A DNA stretch of 64,000 bases from Kocuria flava. GTDB taxonomy: Bacteria; Actinomycetota; Actinomycetes; Actinomycetales; Micrococcaceae. This document shows, one piece after another, positions 49,857-58,894 of this stretch (within the stretch, counting starts at the first letter, position 1; the number at the start of each line of letters is the position of its first letter). The notes under the pieces were generated by a model that worked only from the letters and a program-made list of their open reading frames with translations, did not search any database and was not told the DNA's origin. The position numbers and the translations under genes are program-made. The DNA is taken from assembly GCF_001482365.1 (NCBI RefSeq), contig NZ_CP013254.1, positions 2,852,001 to 2,916,000 of the forward strand. Reading direction: 5' to 3'.

Positions 49857-51973
49857 CGGCGTGGGCGCCCTACGCCCCGGCCCTGCTTCTGCTGCTCGCG
49901 GTGCTGTGGCTGCCGGGACTGGCGCTGCTGTGGGCCTTCGGCCAGCGCGGCGGGCGGATCCTGCTGACCGCGCCGGCCTTCTCCGTCGCCGTCGTCGGCG
50001 TCTCCGGAGTGGCCCTGGACCTGCTGGGGATCCGCTACGACCTGCTCTCCCAGGCCGGCGCCGCGCTCGTGCTGGCCGCCGCGGCCTGGCTGGTGGGGCG
50101 CGTGCTCCCGCGCGGCGGCCACGCCCCCGCACCGGAGGACCGCCCCGCTCCGGACGGCCGGGCGGGTGCCACGGCGGTGGGCGCCCCGGGGGCCGGGACC
50201 GCGCCGGACGCGGCCGCGCCGGCCCGCCCGTGGGTGTTCCCGGCCGCGGCCGCCGTCGGCGTCGCCGTCGGGGCGGTCCTGCTGCTGCGGCGCATGGTCT
50301 CCGCGATCGGCGAGCCCGAGGCGATGGCCCAGCGCTGGGACAACATCTTCCACCTCAACGCGATCCGCTGGATCGTGGAGACCGGCAGCGGCTCGACGCT
50401 GACGCTCAACCGCATGGTCGACCCCGAGCGGACCGTCGCCCTGTACCCGGCCGCGTGGCACCAGCTGGCGTCGCTGGCCGTGCCCGTGGCCGGCGACAGC
50501 GTGCTGGCCGCCCACAACCTCACCCTGCTGGCCGTGGCCGGCGTGGTGTGGCCGGCCTCGTGCGTGTTCCTCACCCGCTGTCTCGTGGGCCCCTCCCCCG
50601 TCGCCGCCGTGGTGGCGGGTGCGGCGAGCGCCGGCTTCGGCCTGTTCCCCTACGGGCTCATGGCGTGGGGTCCGCTGTTCCCCAACATCCTCTCCCTCGT
50701 GCTGCTGCCGGTCGTGCTGGGCCTGCTCGTGCGCCTGCTCGGCCCGGGCCTGGGCGCCGACCCCACGGCGCGCACCCCGGACGGGCCCGCCCGGCTGCGC
50801 ACGGCCGCGAGCCTGCTCGTGGCCCTGGGGGCGCTGTTCGTCTCCCAGCCCAACGGCGTCCTGGCACTGCTCGTCGTGGGCGTGCCCCTGGTGGCCACCG
50901 CGTGGGCCCTCGGCCTGCGCGCCGCGGTGCGCGCGGGACGACGACGGCGCACCGCGCTGCTGGCCGTGGCCGCCGTGCTCGCCGCCGCCGTGTGGCTGCT
51001 CGCGTGGAACACCCTGACCACCACGTTCTTCTGGGCGCCGTTCACGACGCTGCCGCGCGGGGTGGGCGAGGCGCTGCTGTACGGCACCAACGGCCGCCTG
51101 GACGTGCCGTGGGTGCTCGTGGTGCTCACCGGCGCCGGGATCTACGCGGCGGTCGTGCGGCGGCGGCTGCGCTGGCTCGTGGTCGCCCACCTGCTGCTGG
51201 CCTACCTCTACGCGGTCGCGGCCGCCGGCGAGGACGGGCCCTGGCGCGACTGGCTCACGAGCGGCTGGTACACCGACTCCCACCGGCTGGCGGCGACCCT
51301 GCCGCTGACCGCGCTGCCGCTGGCGGCCCTGGGTGCGGAGCACCTGGCCGCACGCCTGGCCGCCGGCCTCGCCGCCGCGGCCGCCGTGCTGCGCGGGGGA
51401 CGGGCGGGGGGCCGGCCCCCCGCCGCCGGCCGGGCCCGCCCGCTCGCCTACCCGGTGGCCGCGGTGCTCGTGCTGGCCGTGGCCGTGCCGGTGTCCCAGA
51501 TGGGCTCGCTGACCCGCACCACGCAGGAGGTCAAGCGCTACTACGCCTGGGACGGGCCCGAGTCGATCCTCGGCCACGACGAGTTCGAGCTGCTGCAGGA
51601 GCTGGGCCGGCTCACGGGCCCCGGCGACGTCGTCGCCGTGAACCCCTGGAACGGCGGGTCGCTGGCCTGGGCCGTGGCCGAGCGCCCCGTCACCCAGTAC
51701 CACGTGGAGGACCCCGAGCCCCCGCTGGACGAGCTGGTGGCGGGCATCGACACGGCCGCCCCGGGCTCCCCCGCGTGCGCGGCCGCCGAGGAGCTGGGCG
51801 TGGAGTGGGTCCTGGACTTCGGCACCCAGCTGCTCGTGCCGTGGGCCACCGAGCCCCTCGAGGTCTACTCCGGGGTCACGGCCGTGGACCCCGCCGCGGA
51901 CCCGGGGCTGGCCCCGGTCGCCCGGGAGGGCGGCGCGGTGCTCTACGAGGTCGTCGGCTGCGACGGTCCCTGA
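49850..51973 (+). CDS. Large multi-spanning membrane protein (DUF6541-like)
   Basis: 707 residues with roughly a dozen hydrophobic segments in the first 550 residues (LLLLLAVLWLPGLALLW, FPAAAAVGVAVGAVLLL and others) and an extracellular C-terminal part that includes WNGGSLAWAVAERPVTQYHVEDPEP. The architecture is that of GT-C-like or polysaccharide-associated membrane proteins of actinobacteria (DUF6541). It is convergent with the galactofuran operon and divergent from the GT2/DUF2304 pair. Function unknown; an envelope glycan role is likely from context. Confidence 0.78.
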   Translation: MLTAWAPYAPALLLLLAVLWLPGLALLWAFGQRGGRILLTAPAFSVAVVGVSGVALDLLGIRYDLLSQAGAALVLAAAAWLVGRVLPRGGHAPAPEDRPAPDGRAGATAVGAPGAGTAPDAAAPARPWVFPAAAAVGVAVGAVLLLRRMVSAIGEPEAMAQRWDNIFHLNAIRWIVETGSGSTLTLNRMVDPERTVALYPAAWHQLASLAVPVAGDSVLAAHNLTLLAVAGVVWPASCVFLTRCLVGPSPVAAVVAGAASAGFGLFPYGLMAWGPLFPNILSLVLLPVVLGLLVRLLGPGLGADPTARTPDGPARLRTAASLLVALGALFVSQPNGVLALLVVGVPLVATAWALGLRAAVRAGRRRRTALLAVAAVLAAAVWLLAWNTLTTTFFWAPFTTLPRGVGEALLYGTNGRLDVPWVLVVLTGAGIYAAVVRRRLRWLVVAHLLLAYLYAVAAAGEDGPWRDWLTSGWYTDSHRLAATLPLTALPLAALGAEHLAARLAAGLAAAAAVLRGGRAGGRPPAAGRARPLAYPVAAVLVLAVAVPVSQMGSLTRTTQEVKRYYAWDGPESILGHDEFELLQELGRLTGPGDVVAVNPWNGGSLAWAVAERPVTQYHVEDPEPPLDELVAGIDTAAPGSPACAAAEELGVEWVLDFGTQLLVPWATEPLEVYSGVTAVDPAADPGLAPVAREGGAVLYEVVGCDGP

Positions 51974-51997
51974 GCCCCGGGCCGCCGCGGACCACGC

Positions 51998-52039
51998 AAC
52001 GGGCCCTCCGGCGCGCCGCGGCGCGGTGGAGGGCCCGTT
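51998..52039. terminator. Bidirectional hairpin between convergent operons
   Basis: 12-bp perfect stem (AACGGGCCCTCC at 51998-52009 with its complement at 52028-52039) and further GC pairing inside, between the large membrane-protein gene and the galactan exporter ATPase gene. Confidence 0.65.
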
Positions 52040-52063
52040 CCGTCGTCGGCGGGGCGGCGGGGC

Positions 52064-52819
52064 TCAGCCGGCGCTCTCGGCGGCGCGGAAGGCGTCGATG
52101 ACCTCGTCGATGGGCCCGTCGCGGCGGACGCGGCCGTGCTCGATCCACACGCCGCGCGCGCAGACCGTGCGGACCACGTCGAAGTCGTGGCTGACGACCA
52201 GCAGCGTCTTGCCCTCCGCGGAGAGCTCCTTGACCCGGCCCAGGCTCTTGCGCTGGAACGGCTCGTCGCCCACGGAGAGGATCTCGTCGATGATGAAGAT
52301 GTCCGGGTCGGTGAACACGGCGACCGCGAAGGCCAGGCGCAGGTACATCCCCGAGGAGTAGAACTTCACCTCGGTGTCGATGAACTGCTCGATCTCGGAG
52401 AAGGCGACGATCCGGTCGAACTTCCGGTCGATCTCCTCCTTGGACATCCCGAGGATCGCGCCGTTGAGGTAGACGTTGTCCCGGCCGGTGAGGTCCGGGT
52501 GGAAGCCGGCGCCGACCTCGATCAGCCCGGCCACGCGGCCGTTGACCGCGAGGGAGCCGCCGTCGGGGCTCATCACCCCGGAGACCAGCTTGAGGAAGGT
52601 GGACTTCCCGGAGCCGTTGAGGCCCACGAGGGCCACGGACTCCCCCGGCTCGATGCGCACGGAGAGGTCCTCGAGGGCGCGGAAGCGGTTCGAGAGGTCC
52701 TGGCGCCGGCCGCGGGCCAGCCACATCACCGTCTCCTTCAGGGAGCGGGCGTGGCGCAGGGCGAACTCCTTGGCCAGGTGCTCCGCGAGCACCGCCGGGC
52801 GGGTCGGGTCGGTGCTCAT
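52064..52819 (-). CDS. ABC-2 exporter ATPase (Wzt/TagH type)
   Basis: 251 residues: Walker A GLNGSGKST, signature YSSGMYLRLAFAVA, Walker B IFIIDEILSVGDEPF, switch HDFDV. This is the polysaccharide-exporter ATPase class (Wzt, TagH, RfbE-like), here without the extra C-terminal glycan-binding domain. The ATG overlaps the permease stop by one base (TGATG). Together with the adjacent permease, GlfT2-like and Glf genes it probably exports a galactofuran-containing polymer, comparable to the Rv3781/Rv3783 galactan exporter. Confidence 0.9.
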   Translation of the reverse strand: MSTDPTRPAVLAEHLAKEFALRHARSLKETVMWLARGRRQDLSNRFRALEDLSVRIEPGESVALVGLNGSGKSTFLKLVSGVMSPDGGSLAVNGRVAGLIEVGAGFHPDLTGRDNVYLNGAILGMSKEEIDRKFDRIVAFSEIEQFIDTEVKFYSSGMYLRLAFAVAVFTDPDIFIIDEILSVGDEPFQRKSLGRVKELSAEGKTLLVVSHDFDVVRTVCARGVWIEHGRVRRDGPIDEVIDAFRAAESAG

Positions 52820-53679
52820 CACAGCTCCTGCGCGAATCGGCCCTCGAGGCGGCGGAAGACGAGCTCGCCCGCGAGCATGATCAGGCCCGTGACGGCCAGG
52901 GCCACGGGCGTCCAGAGGGAGAACAGGTGCGGCGGCACCTCGTGCGCGCCGGGGGTGGTCGTCGGCAGCCAGAACGCGGCGTGGGAGAGCTCCACGGCCA
53001 CGGTCAGCGGGTTGAGCATGAAACCCGCGAACCACACGGGGCCCAGCACGTCGCGGACCATCGTCCACGCGTAGAGCACCGGGGCGGACCAGGTGCTGAC
53101 CATCACGATGAGGTCCACGAAGTTCTCGGCGTCGCGGAAGAACACGTTCGCGGCGCCGAAGAGCAGCCCCAGCCCGGTGGCCAGCAGCCCCACGATCAGC
53201 AGCGCCCCCGGCACCGCGAGCAGCGACAGCCACGTGGGCGACCAGCCCACGAGCAGGCACGCCAGCAGCATGACCGCCAGCTGCGGCAGCAGGTGGATGC
53301 CCGCGACCCACACCGAGGCGACGGGGAACATCTGCCGCGGCAGGTAGATCTTCTTGATCAGGCTCGCGTTGGCCACGACCGAGCGGGCCGCGTTGCCGAA
53401 GGCCTCCGAGAAGAAGTTGATCAGGATGATCCCGGAGAACAGGTAGACCGCGAAGTTCTCCATCCCCCGCTCGAGGCCCAGGAAGATGCCCAGCGCGACG
53501 TAGAAGACCACGAACTGGATCCCGGGCTTGACGTAGGACCACAGCAGCCCCAGGACGGTGCCCCGGTAGCGGATCTGCAGCTCCTTGTCCACGAGCAGCT
53601 TCAGCAGGTAGCGCTGGCGGAAGACCGCCGGCAGGCCCGTCCCGGGGGACGGGTCCCGCACGACCGTGGCAGCGGGCAT
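52819..53679 (-). CDS. ABC-2 exporter permease (Wzm/TagG type)
   Basis: 286 residues, six predicted membrane helices with the ABC2_membrane pattern: a cytoplasmic amphipathic start (LLKLLVDKELQIRYRGTVLGLLW), FSGIILINFFSEAFGNAARSVVANASLIKKIYLPR in the middle, and the WSAPVLYAW segment. It starts with ATG overlapping the GlfT2-like stop by one base. Partner of the ATPase encoded just downstream. Confidence 0.9.
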   Translation of the reverse strand: MPAATVVRDPSPGTGLPAVFRQRYLLKLLVDKELQIRYRGTVLGLLWSYVKPGIQFVVFYVALGIFLGLERGMENFAVYLFSGIILINFFSEAFGNAARSVVANASLIKKIYLPRQMFPVASVWVAGIHLLPQLAVMLLACLLVGWSPTWLSLLAVPGALLIVGLLATGLGLLFGAANVFFRDAENFVDLIVMVSTWSAPVLYAWTMVRDVLGPVWFAGFMLNPLTVAVELSHAAFWLPTTTPGAHEVPPHLFSLWTPVALAVTGLIMLAGELVFRRLEGRFAQEL

Positions 53680-55688
53680 CAGACGCCGATCTCCGAGTGC
53701 TCGCGGAAGGTCTCCTCCCACGCCTCCAGGGACGTGATCGCGGGCAGGGCCTCGCGGTAGCGCCGCGAGAGCTCGGGCCAGCGCAGCACCAGCTGGGCGT
53801 GCAGGCGGGCGGACTCCGTCAGCAGGGCGCGGGCGTCCTTCGGGGAGCGCTTGTACCACGTGTAGCCGGTGCCGTCCGAGGCGGTCACCAGGGCGCTGTC
53901 GTAGCGGGCGAGCCGCCACCAGCGGGCGTCCTGGTAGGGCAGGTGCACCTGCGGGTGCTCCTGCGCCCCGGCCCCCGGGGACACGGCCAGGTGGCGCACG
54001 ACCGCGGTGGCCGCCGAGGTCAGCACCTTCAGCCCGTGCGGCGAGGACAGCCGCCGGGTGCGCGCCGGCTTCGCCGGCGCGACCGCGGGGTAGGCGTCCA
54101 GGTCCGCCTCGTAGACGGCGTCGGAGTGCTGGGTCATCATCCGGCGCACGTCGCGGATGCGCTGCGGCAGCAGCTCGTGCAGGGCCTCCGGGCCGGCCAG
54201 CACGTCGCGCAGGGCGAGCACGCGGGCCTCCTCGGCGAAGTACTGCATCGACAGCACGTGGCGCAGGTCCTTGATGCCGTTGCGGCCCAGGACCTCACCC
54301 CCGCGCTCGAACGGGGAGTGCAGCAGCGCCGCCACGAGCTGGTTGCGCTTGTGGAAGTAGGCCTGCCAGCTGATGGTGTCGTCCTTGTCGGCCCACGCCA
54401 GGTGCCACACCGCCACCCCGGGCAGGGACACGGTGCGGTAGCCGGCGGCCTTGGCGCGCACCCCGTACTCGACGTCGTCCCACTTGATGAACACGGGCAG
54501 GGCCAGGCCGATCTCGCGGATCACGGAGGTGGGGATCAGGCACATCCACCACGCGTTGTAGTCGACCTCGATGCGCCGGTGCATCCACGGGGTCGCGCGC
54601 AGGTTGCTGTGCCGGAAGTCGTGGCCGATCTCCACGCCCTCCCCGGCGGGCCCGTACTGGAAGCTGTACGGGTCCATCTCCTCGCCGAAGTTGTGGATCT
54701 TCGTGGGGTTGAGCAGGTCGATCATGTGCCCGCCCACGAGCGTGGGTCGCTTGCAGAAGTCGGCGAAGACGCTGATCCGGCGCACGGCCTCGGGCTCGAT
54801 CTCGACGTCGTCGTCCATCAGCAGCACGTAGTCGGACCCGGCGCGCACGGCCTCGTACATCCCGCGGGCGAAGCCGCCCGCGCCGCCGAGGTTGGCCTGG
54901 TCGAGCACCCGCAGCCGCTCCCCGAAGCGCTCCTGCACCTCGCGGAAGCCGGGCTCGTCGACGACCTTCTGGTTGCCCTGGTCCACGATGACGACCTCGC
55001 GGACCTGCGGGAGGCGCTCGCGCTGGTCGAACAGCAGCCGGGCGTTGCGCAGGCAGTAGGAGGGCTTGTTCATCGTCGTGATCTGCAGGGTCACGCTGCC
55101 CTCGGGGATCCCGGTGCCGTCGGCGAGCCACTCGGCGCCGCGCAGCTCGAGGTCCTCGTCGGCGGCGGTGAGGTCGAACCAGTACCAGCCGCCGTCGGCG
55201 AAGGCCTTCAGGGGCAGCACGGCCTCCGTGGTGTGCTCCGCGCCGGCGACCTCGTGCACGGACACGGGCACGGACTCGCCGCGGGCGTTGGAGCCGTAGA
55301 CGCTCACGGTGCCGCGCCCGGTGGTGCGCACCCGCAGCACGACCTCCCGCACGTGGGTGTTGTGCCGCCAGTAGCTGGCCGGGAACGCGTTGAAGTAGGT
55401 GGCGAAGGACACGGTCGCCCGCGCGTGGACCCGCAGCCGGTGCCGGTCGAGGATCGCCAGCGCGTCGGTGGCCGCGGTCTCCGAGGCCACGTTGACCACG
55501 ATCGGGGAGCTCTTGCGGGCGCCGTCCTCCGGCTGGACCGCCGCGCCGGTGTCGGCGCGGGTGTCCATGTACAGGGGCTGGGTGGCCAGGCGGTCCTTGG
55601 CGGGCAGCACGACCTCCTGCAGCACGCGCAGGGCGCCCGCCCCGCTCTCGTCCGTGGTCCGGGCCGCCGTCTCGGTCGTCGTGCTCAC
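53679..55688 (-). CDS. glfT2: Galactofuranosyltransferase GlfT2-like
   Basis: 669 residues, the typical length. An N-terminal beta-rich domain of about 230 residues is followed by the GT-A catalytic domain with the metal-binding DDD motif at about 292-294 (LLMDDDVEIEP) and the late FIKWDDVEYGVRAKAAGY with the catalytic aspartate, then a helical C-terminal region. It elongates galactan with UDP-galactofuranose in mycobacteria. Glf encoded upstream supplies the donor. The GTG start overlaps the glf stop (GTGA). Confidence 0.92.
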   Translation of the reverse strand: MSTTTETAARTTDESGAGALRVLQEVVLPAKDRLATQPLYMDTRADTGAAVQPEDGARKSSPIVVNVASETAATDALAILDRHRLRVHARATVSFATYFNAFPASYWRHNTHVREVVLRVRTTGRGTVSVYGSNARGESVPVSVHEVAGAEHTTEAVLPLKAFADGGWYWFDLTAADEDLELRGAEWLADGTGIPEGSVTLQITTMNKPSYCLRNARLLFDQRERLPQVREVVIVDQGNQKVVDEPGFREVQERFGERLRVLDQANLGGAGGFARGMYEAVRAGSDYVLLMDDDVEIEPEAVRRISVFADFCKRPTLVGGHMIDLLNPTKIHNFGEEMDPYSFQYGPAGEGVEIGHDFRHSNLRATPWMHRRIEVDYNAWWMCLIPTSVIREIGLALPVFIKWDDVEYGVRAKAAGYRTVSLPGVAVWHLAWADKDDTISWQAYFHKRNQLVAALLHSPFERGGEVLGRNGIKDLRHVLSMQYFAEEARVLALRDVLAGPEALHELLPQRIRDVRRMMTQHSDAVYEADLDAYPAVAPAKPARTRRLSSPHGLKVLTSAATAVVRHLAVSPGAGAQEHPQVHLPYQDARWWRLARYDSALVTASDGTGYTWYKRSPKDARALLTESARLHAQLVLRWPELSRRYREALPAITSLEAWEETFREHSEIGV

Positions 55689-56872
55689 GCGTCCACTCCC
55701 CCGCTCTCGATGGTGGCCCCGCCGGTGAAGTGGGGGGCGATCTTGTTGTCGACCATGGACAGCGCCGCGCCGATGGCCATGTGCATGTCCAGGTACTTGT
55801 AGGTGCCGAGCCGACCGCCGAACAGGACCTTGTCCTCGCCGCGGGCGAGATCGCGGTACTTCAGCAGCTTCTCGCGGTCCACCGTGGTGTTGACCGGGTA
55901 GTAGGGCTCGTCGCCCTTCTCGGCGAAGCGGGAGAACTCCCGCATGATCACCGTGGCGTCCTTGGTGTAGTCGCGCTCCGGGTGGAAGTGGCGGAACTCG
56001 AGGATCCGGGTGAAGTCCACGTCCGGGTCGGGGTAGTTGATGACGGGCGCGCCCTGGAAGTCCTCGATCGGGAGGACCTCCTGCTCGAGGTCGATCGTCC
56101 GCCACGACAGGTCGCCCTCGGCGTAGTCGAAGTAGCGGTCCACGGGGCCCGTGTAGACCACGGGCACCTGCCCGGAGACGGCCGCGCGCGAGTACTCGTG
56201 CCCGTCGTCGAAGAAGTCGGTGTCGAGGCGGACGTCGATCTTGGGGTGGTCCGCCATGCGCTCGAGCCAGGCCGTGTAGCCGTCCACCGGCAGACCCTCG
56301 TACTTGTCGTTGAAGTACCGGTTGTCGTAGGTGTAGCGCACGGGCAGGCGGTTGATGATCGAGGCCGGCAGGTCCTTCGGGTCGGTCTGCCACTGCTTGC
56401 CCGTGTAGTGCTTGATGAACGCCTCGTAGAGGGGGCGCCCGATGAGCTGGATGCCCTTGTCGTTGAGGTTCTGCGGGTCGGTGCCGGCGAGCTCGCCCGC
56501 CTGCTCCTGGATCAGCGCCCGCGCCTCGGCCGGCGAGTACGCCGCCCGGAAGAACTGGTTGATGGTGCCGAGGTTGATCGGCATCGGGAAGATCTCGCCG
56601 TGGTGGCGCGTGTAGACCCGGTGCACGTAGTCGGTGAAGCCGGTGAAGCGGTTGACGTAGTCCCAGACCCGCTCGTTGGAGGTGTGGAAGAGGTGGGCGC
56701 CGTAGCGGTGGACCTCGATCCCCGTGCTCGCCTCCCGCTCCGAGTAGGCGTTGCCCCCGATGTGGGAGCGCCGGTCGATGAGGGCCACGTCGAGGCCCAG
56801 CTCGGTGGCGGCCCTCTCGGCCACGGTCAGGCCGAAGAGGCCCGACCCGACGACGACGAGATCTGCGTTCAC
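55685..56872 (-). CDS. glf: UDP-galactopyranose mutase
   Basis: 395-residue flavoenzyme interconverting UDP-galactopyranose and UDP-galactofuranose. An N-terminal FAD-binding motif (VVVGSGLFGLTVAERAA, about 5-22), the RRSHIGGNAYSE segment, and characteristic GLF motifs (YGAHLFHTSNERVWDYVNRF, FGGRLGTYKYLDMHMAI) are all present. GTG start with AGGAG upstream. It feeds the GlfT2-like enzyme encoded next. Confidence 0.96.
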   Translation of the reverse strand: MNADLVVVGSGLFGLTVAERAATELGLDVALIDRRSHIGGNAYSEREASTGIEVHRYGAHLFHTSNERVWDYVNRFTGFTDYVHRVYTRHHGEIFPMPINLGTINQFFRAAYSPAEARALIQEQAGELAGTDPQNLNDKGIQLIGRPLYEAFIKHYTGKQWQTDPKDLPASIINRLPVRYTYDNRYFNDKYEGLPVDGYTAWLERMADHPKIDVRLDTDFFDDGHEYSRAAVSGQVPVVYTGPVDRYFDYAEGDLSWRTIDLEQEVLPIEDFQGAPVINYPDPDVDFTRILEFRHFHPERDYTKDATVIMREFSRFAEKGDEPYYPVNTTVDREKLLKYRDLARGEDKVLFGGRLGTYKYLDMHMAIGAALSMVDNKIAPHFTGGATIESGGVDA

Positions 56873-56976
56873 GGACTAGCTCCTGGGGGTCGGGGTCGTG
56901 GGGCGGCCCGGGACGGCCCCGGGCGCGGGGGACGGCGCGGGCGCCCCGGGCGGGGGCTGCACACCAAAGTACCTGA

Positions 56977-58155
56977 TCACCGCTGCAGCCCCCGGAGCAG
57001 CCAGCGGGCGGCGAGGCGCCCGGAGGCCGCGAGGGAGGCGTGCTCGGCCGCCCACGCGGAGCGCTCGCGGCGCAGCCGGTCGTTCTCCTCGGCGCGCGCC
57101 GGGTCGGCGGCGCGGTCGAGGGCCTCGATCATGGCCGCGGCCACCGCGTGCGGGTCGTGGTCGACGACCGCGCCCAGGCCGTTGCGCTCGACGAGCTGCG
57201 CGGCCACCCCGGCGCCGGCGTAGATCACGGGCGTCCCGCACGCGGCGGCGGCGTAGATCTTGGTGGGCTTGGTGAAGTCGTAGCCGATGCCGGGGATCAC
57301 GGCGCCCAGGGCCGCCACGGCCCCGCGGGTCCAGGCGGCGGTCTCCTCGGCGGGGCGCAGCCCCTCGAACACCACGCTGCCCGGGGCCAGCCGGCGGGCG
57401 ACCTCCTCGACGCGCTCGATGTCGGAGCCCCGCCCGAGGAAGCGCAGCTGCGCCTCCGGGTGGACGGCGAGCACCTCGGGCAGGGCGCGCACGAGCACGT
57501 CCGCGCCCTGCCACTCCGACATGGACCCGGCGTAGACGAAGTACGGGGCCCCGGGCTCGGCCACGGGGCCGTCGGGGCGGAACACGTCGGTGTCGATGCC
57601 GTTCTCCGCGACGAGGATCTTCTCCCGGTCGACGCCGGTGACGGCCCGCAGCTCCTCGCCCATGGCCTCCGAGACGGTGAGCACGCCGGCGGCGCGCCGG
57701 GCGGCGAGGGTCTCCAGAAGGCGCATGGCCCGCTTCAGCAGCGGGGAGACGTCCATCTTCTCCGTGGCCGTGGTCCAGATGTCGGGGGCGTACCAGACGT
57801 AGGGTCGGCGGCGCAGCCACGAGGAGACGAGCACGGCCAGCCCGGTCGTGGGCGGCGGCTCGCTGACCACGAGGTCCGCGCGGGTGACGAGCAGGCGCAG
57901 CAGGACGGGCAGGTCGAAGCTGAGATAGGGCACGATCCCGCGCACGTAGTCGTAGCGGTCGCGCAGCACCGGCCAGCGCCGCACCGCGTAGGGCTCGGGC
58001 TCGACGGTCGTCGACGCCGGCGGGCGCGTGGTGAGCACGACGACCTCCGCGCCCTGCTCGGTCAGCCCGCGCGCGAGCGCGCGCAGGCGGAAGGAGGCCG
58101 CCGCGGGCTCGGGGGCGAAGATGCGGCTGACGATGACGATGCGGCGCGAGGGCAC
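56977..58155 (-). CDS. GT4-family glycosyltransferase (WbuB-like)
   Basis: 392 residues, GT-B fold. The N-terminal half has IVSRIFAPEPAAASFRLRALARGL and the C-terminal half YFVYAGSMSEWQGADVLVRALPEV and FRPD..., as in WbuB/WcaI-like transferases. The donor-binding EX7E-type segment is near IPGIGYDFTKPTKIYAAAACGTPVIY. It lies just upstream of glf on the same strand and may add an early sugar of the same polymer. GTG start, AGGTGG upstream; the first residues (VPSRRIVIVSRIF) fit. Confidence 0.88.
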   Translation of the reverse strand: MPSRRIVIVSRIFAPEPAAASFRLRALARGLTEQGAEVVVLTTRPPASTTVEPEPYAVRRWPVLRDRYDYVRGIVPYLSFDLPVLLRLLVTRADLVVSEPPPTTGLAVLVSSWLRRRPYVWYAPDIWTTATEKMDVSPLLKRAMRLLETLAARRAAGVLTVSEAMGEELRAVTGVDREKILVAENGIDTDVFRPDGPVAEPGAPYFVYAGSMSEWQGADVLVRALPEVLAVHPEAQLRFLGRGSDIERVEEVARRLAPGSVVFEGLRPAEETAAWTRGAVAALGAVIPGIGYDFTKPTKIYAAAACGTPVIYAGAGVAAQLVERNGLGAVVDHDPHAVAAAMIEALDRAADPARAEENDRLRRERSAWAAEHASLAASGRLAARWLLRGLQR

Positions 58156-58227
58156 GGGACCACCTGTTCGGGGGAGTTTCGGGGACGCGTCGGGGCGGGC
58201 GCGACGACGACGGGGCCGACCGCGGCG

Positions 58228-58239
58228 GTACAACTGTAC
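58228..58239. promoter_or_regulatory. Short palindrome GTACA-N2-TGTAC upstream of the GT4 gene
   Basis: A 12-nt inverted repeat, the most AT-rich spot in this intergenic region, lies 72 bases upstream of the GT4 start. It includes TACAGT on the minus strand, so it may be a -10 element or an overlapping operator. Confidence 0.35.
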
Positions 58240-58262
58240 TGCCCGGTCCCCGCCGGTGCGGT

Positions 58263-58673
58263 TCAGCGCACGGTGCGGCTGGTCCAGGCCAGCACGGCGG
58301 GCCGGAACAGCAGCAGGAGCACCACCGCCGCCGGGAGCGCGAGCGCCAGCCCGGCCGCCCACTGCCCGCCCTGCAGCAGGGGCACGCCCAGCACGAGGAG
58401 GAACAGCTGGACCACGAGAGCCGCGGCGCGGGGCCACCGGTAGCCCCGCCACAGGCCGCGGGCGACCCGGTGCAGCCACAGGGCCCCGGCGAGGGCCACC
58501 ACGAGCAGGAACACCGTGCCGCCCACCGTCAGCGGCTCCTCGGCGACCAGGGACCACAGCAGCCGCGCTCCCGCGAGCGCGAGGGCGAGGGCCTCGAGCA
58601 GCACGACGGCGGCGAGGACGGTGACGGCCCGCGGGCGGGGGCCCGGGGGCGTCGGGGCGGCCGTGGGGGTCAC
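58263..58673 (-). CDS. Small four-helix membrane protein, unknown function
   Basis: 136 residues: a Pro/Thr-rich start, then four hydrophobic helices (VTVLAAVVLLEALALALAG, VGGTVFLLVVALAGALWLH, AAALVVQLFLLVLGVPLL, LALALPAAVVLLLL). The GTG start has AAGGAG about 6 bases upstream. It sits upstream of the GT4 gene on the same strand, 107 bases away. I do not recognise a family. Confidence 0.75.
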   Translation of the reverse strand: MTPTAAPTPPGPRPRAVTVLAAVVLLEALALALAGARLLWSLVAEEPLTVGGTVFLLVVALAGALWLHRVARGLWRGYRWPRAAALVVQLFLLVLGVPLLQGGQWAAGLALALPAAVVLLLLFRPAVLAWTSRTVR

Positions 58674-58801
58674 GGGGGTCTCCTTCGTGCGGGGTGCTCG
58701 TGCGGGCGGGGGCGTCCGGGGCCACCCCGGACGCCGGGGGCGCGGCCCGCCGGGGCGGGCCGGAGCGGGTCGGCAGGCGGCGGCGCCCGCCGTCCCGCGG
58801 T

Positions 58802-58817
58802 GTGAGGAAGACCTCAC
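58802..58817. promoter_or_regulatory. Inverted repeat GTGAGG-N4-CCTCAC
   Basis: A perfect 6+6 inverted repeat in the whiB1 upstream region, resembling but not matching the TGTGA-N6-TCACA spacing of Crp sites. A regulator-binding site is possible. Its distance from the likely promoter (about 60 bases) fits an upstream operator. Confidence 0.35.
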
Positions 58818-58894
58818 GGACGGGGGTGTGACAGGCGCCGCAGATCCCTTGTTCACCGGTCGTTCACGTGCCAGAGTAGACGTCAGTTCTCCAC

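Noticed and set aside
58802..58817. Crp-type binding site upstream of whiB1
   Set aside because: The arms GTGA and TCAC are 8 bases apart rather than the 6 of the Crp consensus, so I list it only as a palindrome.
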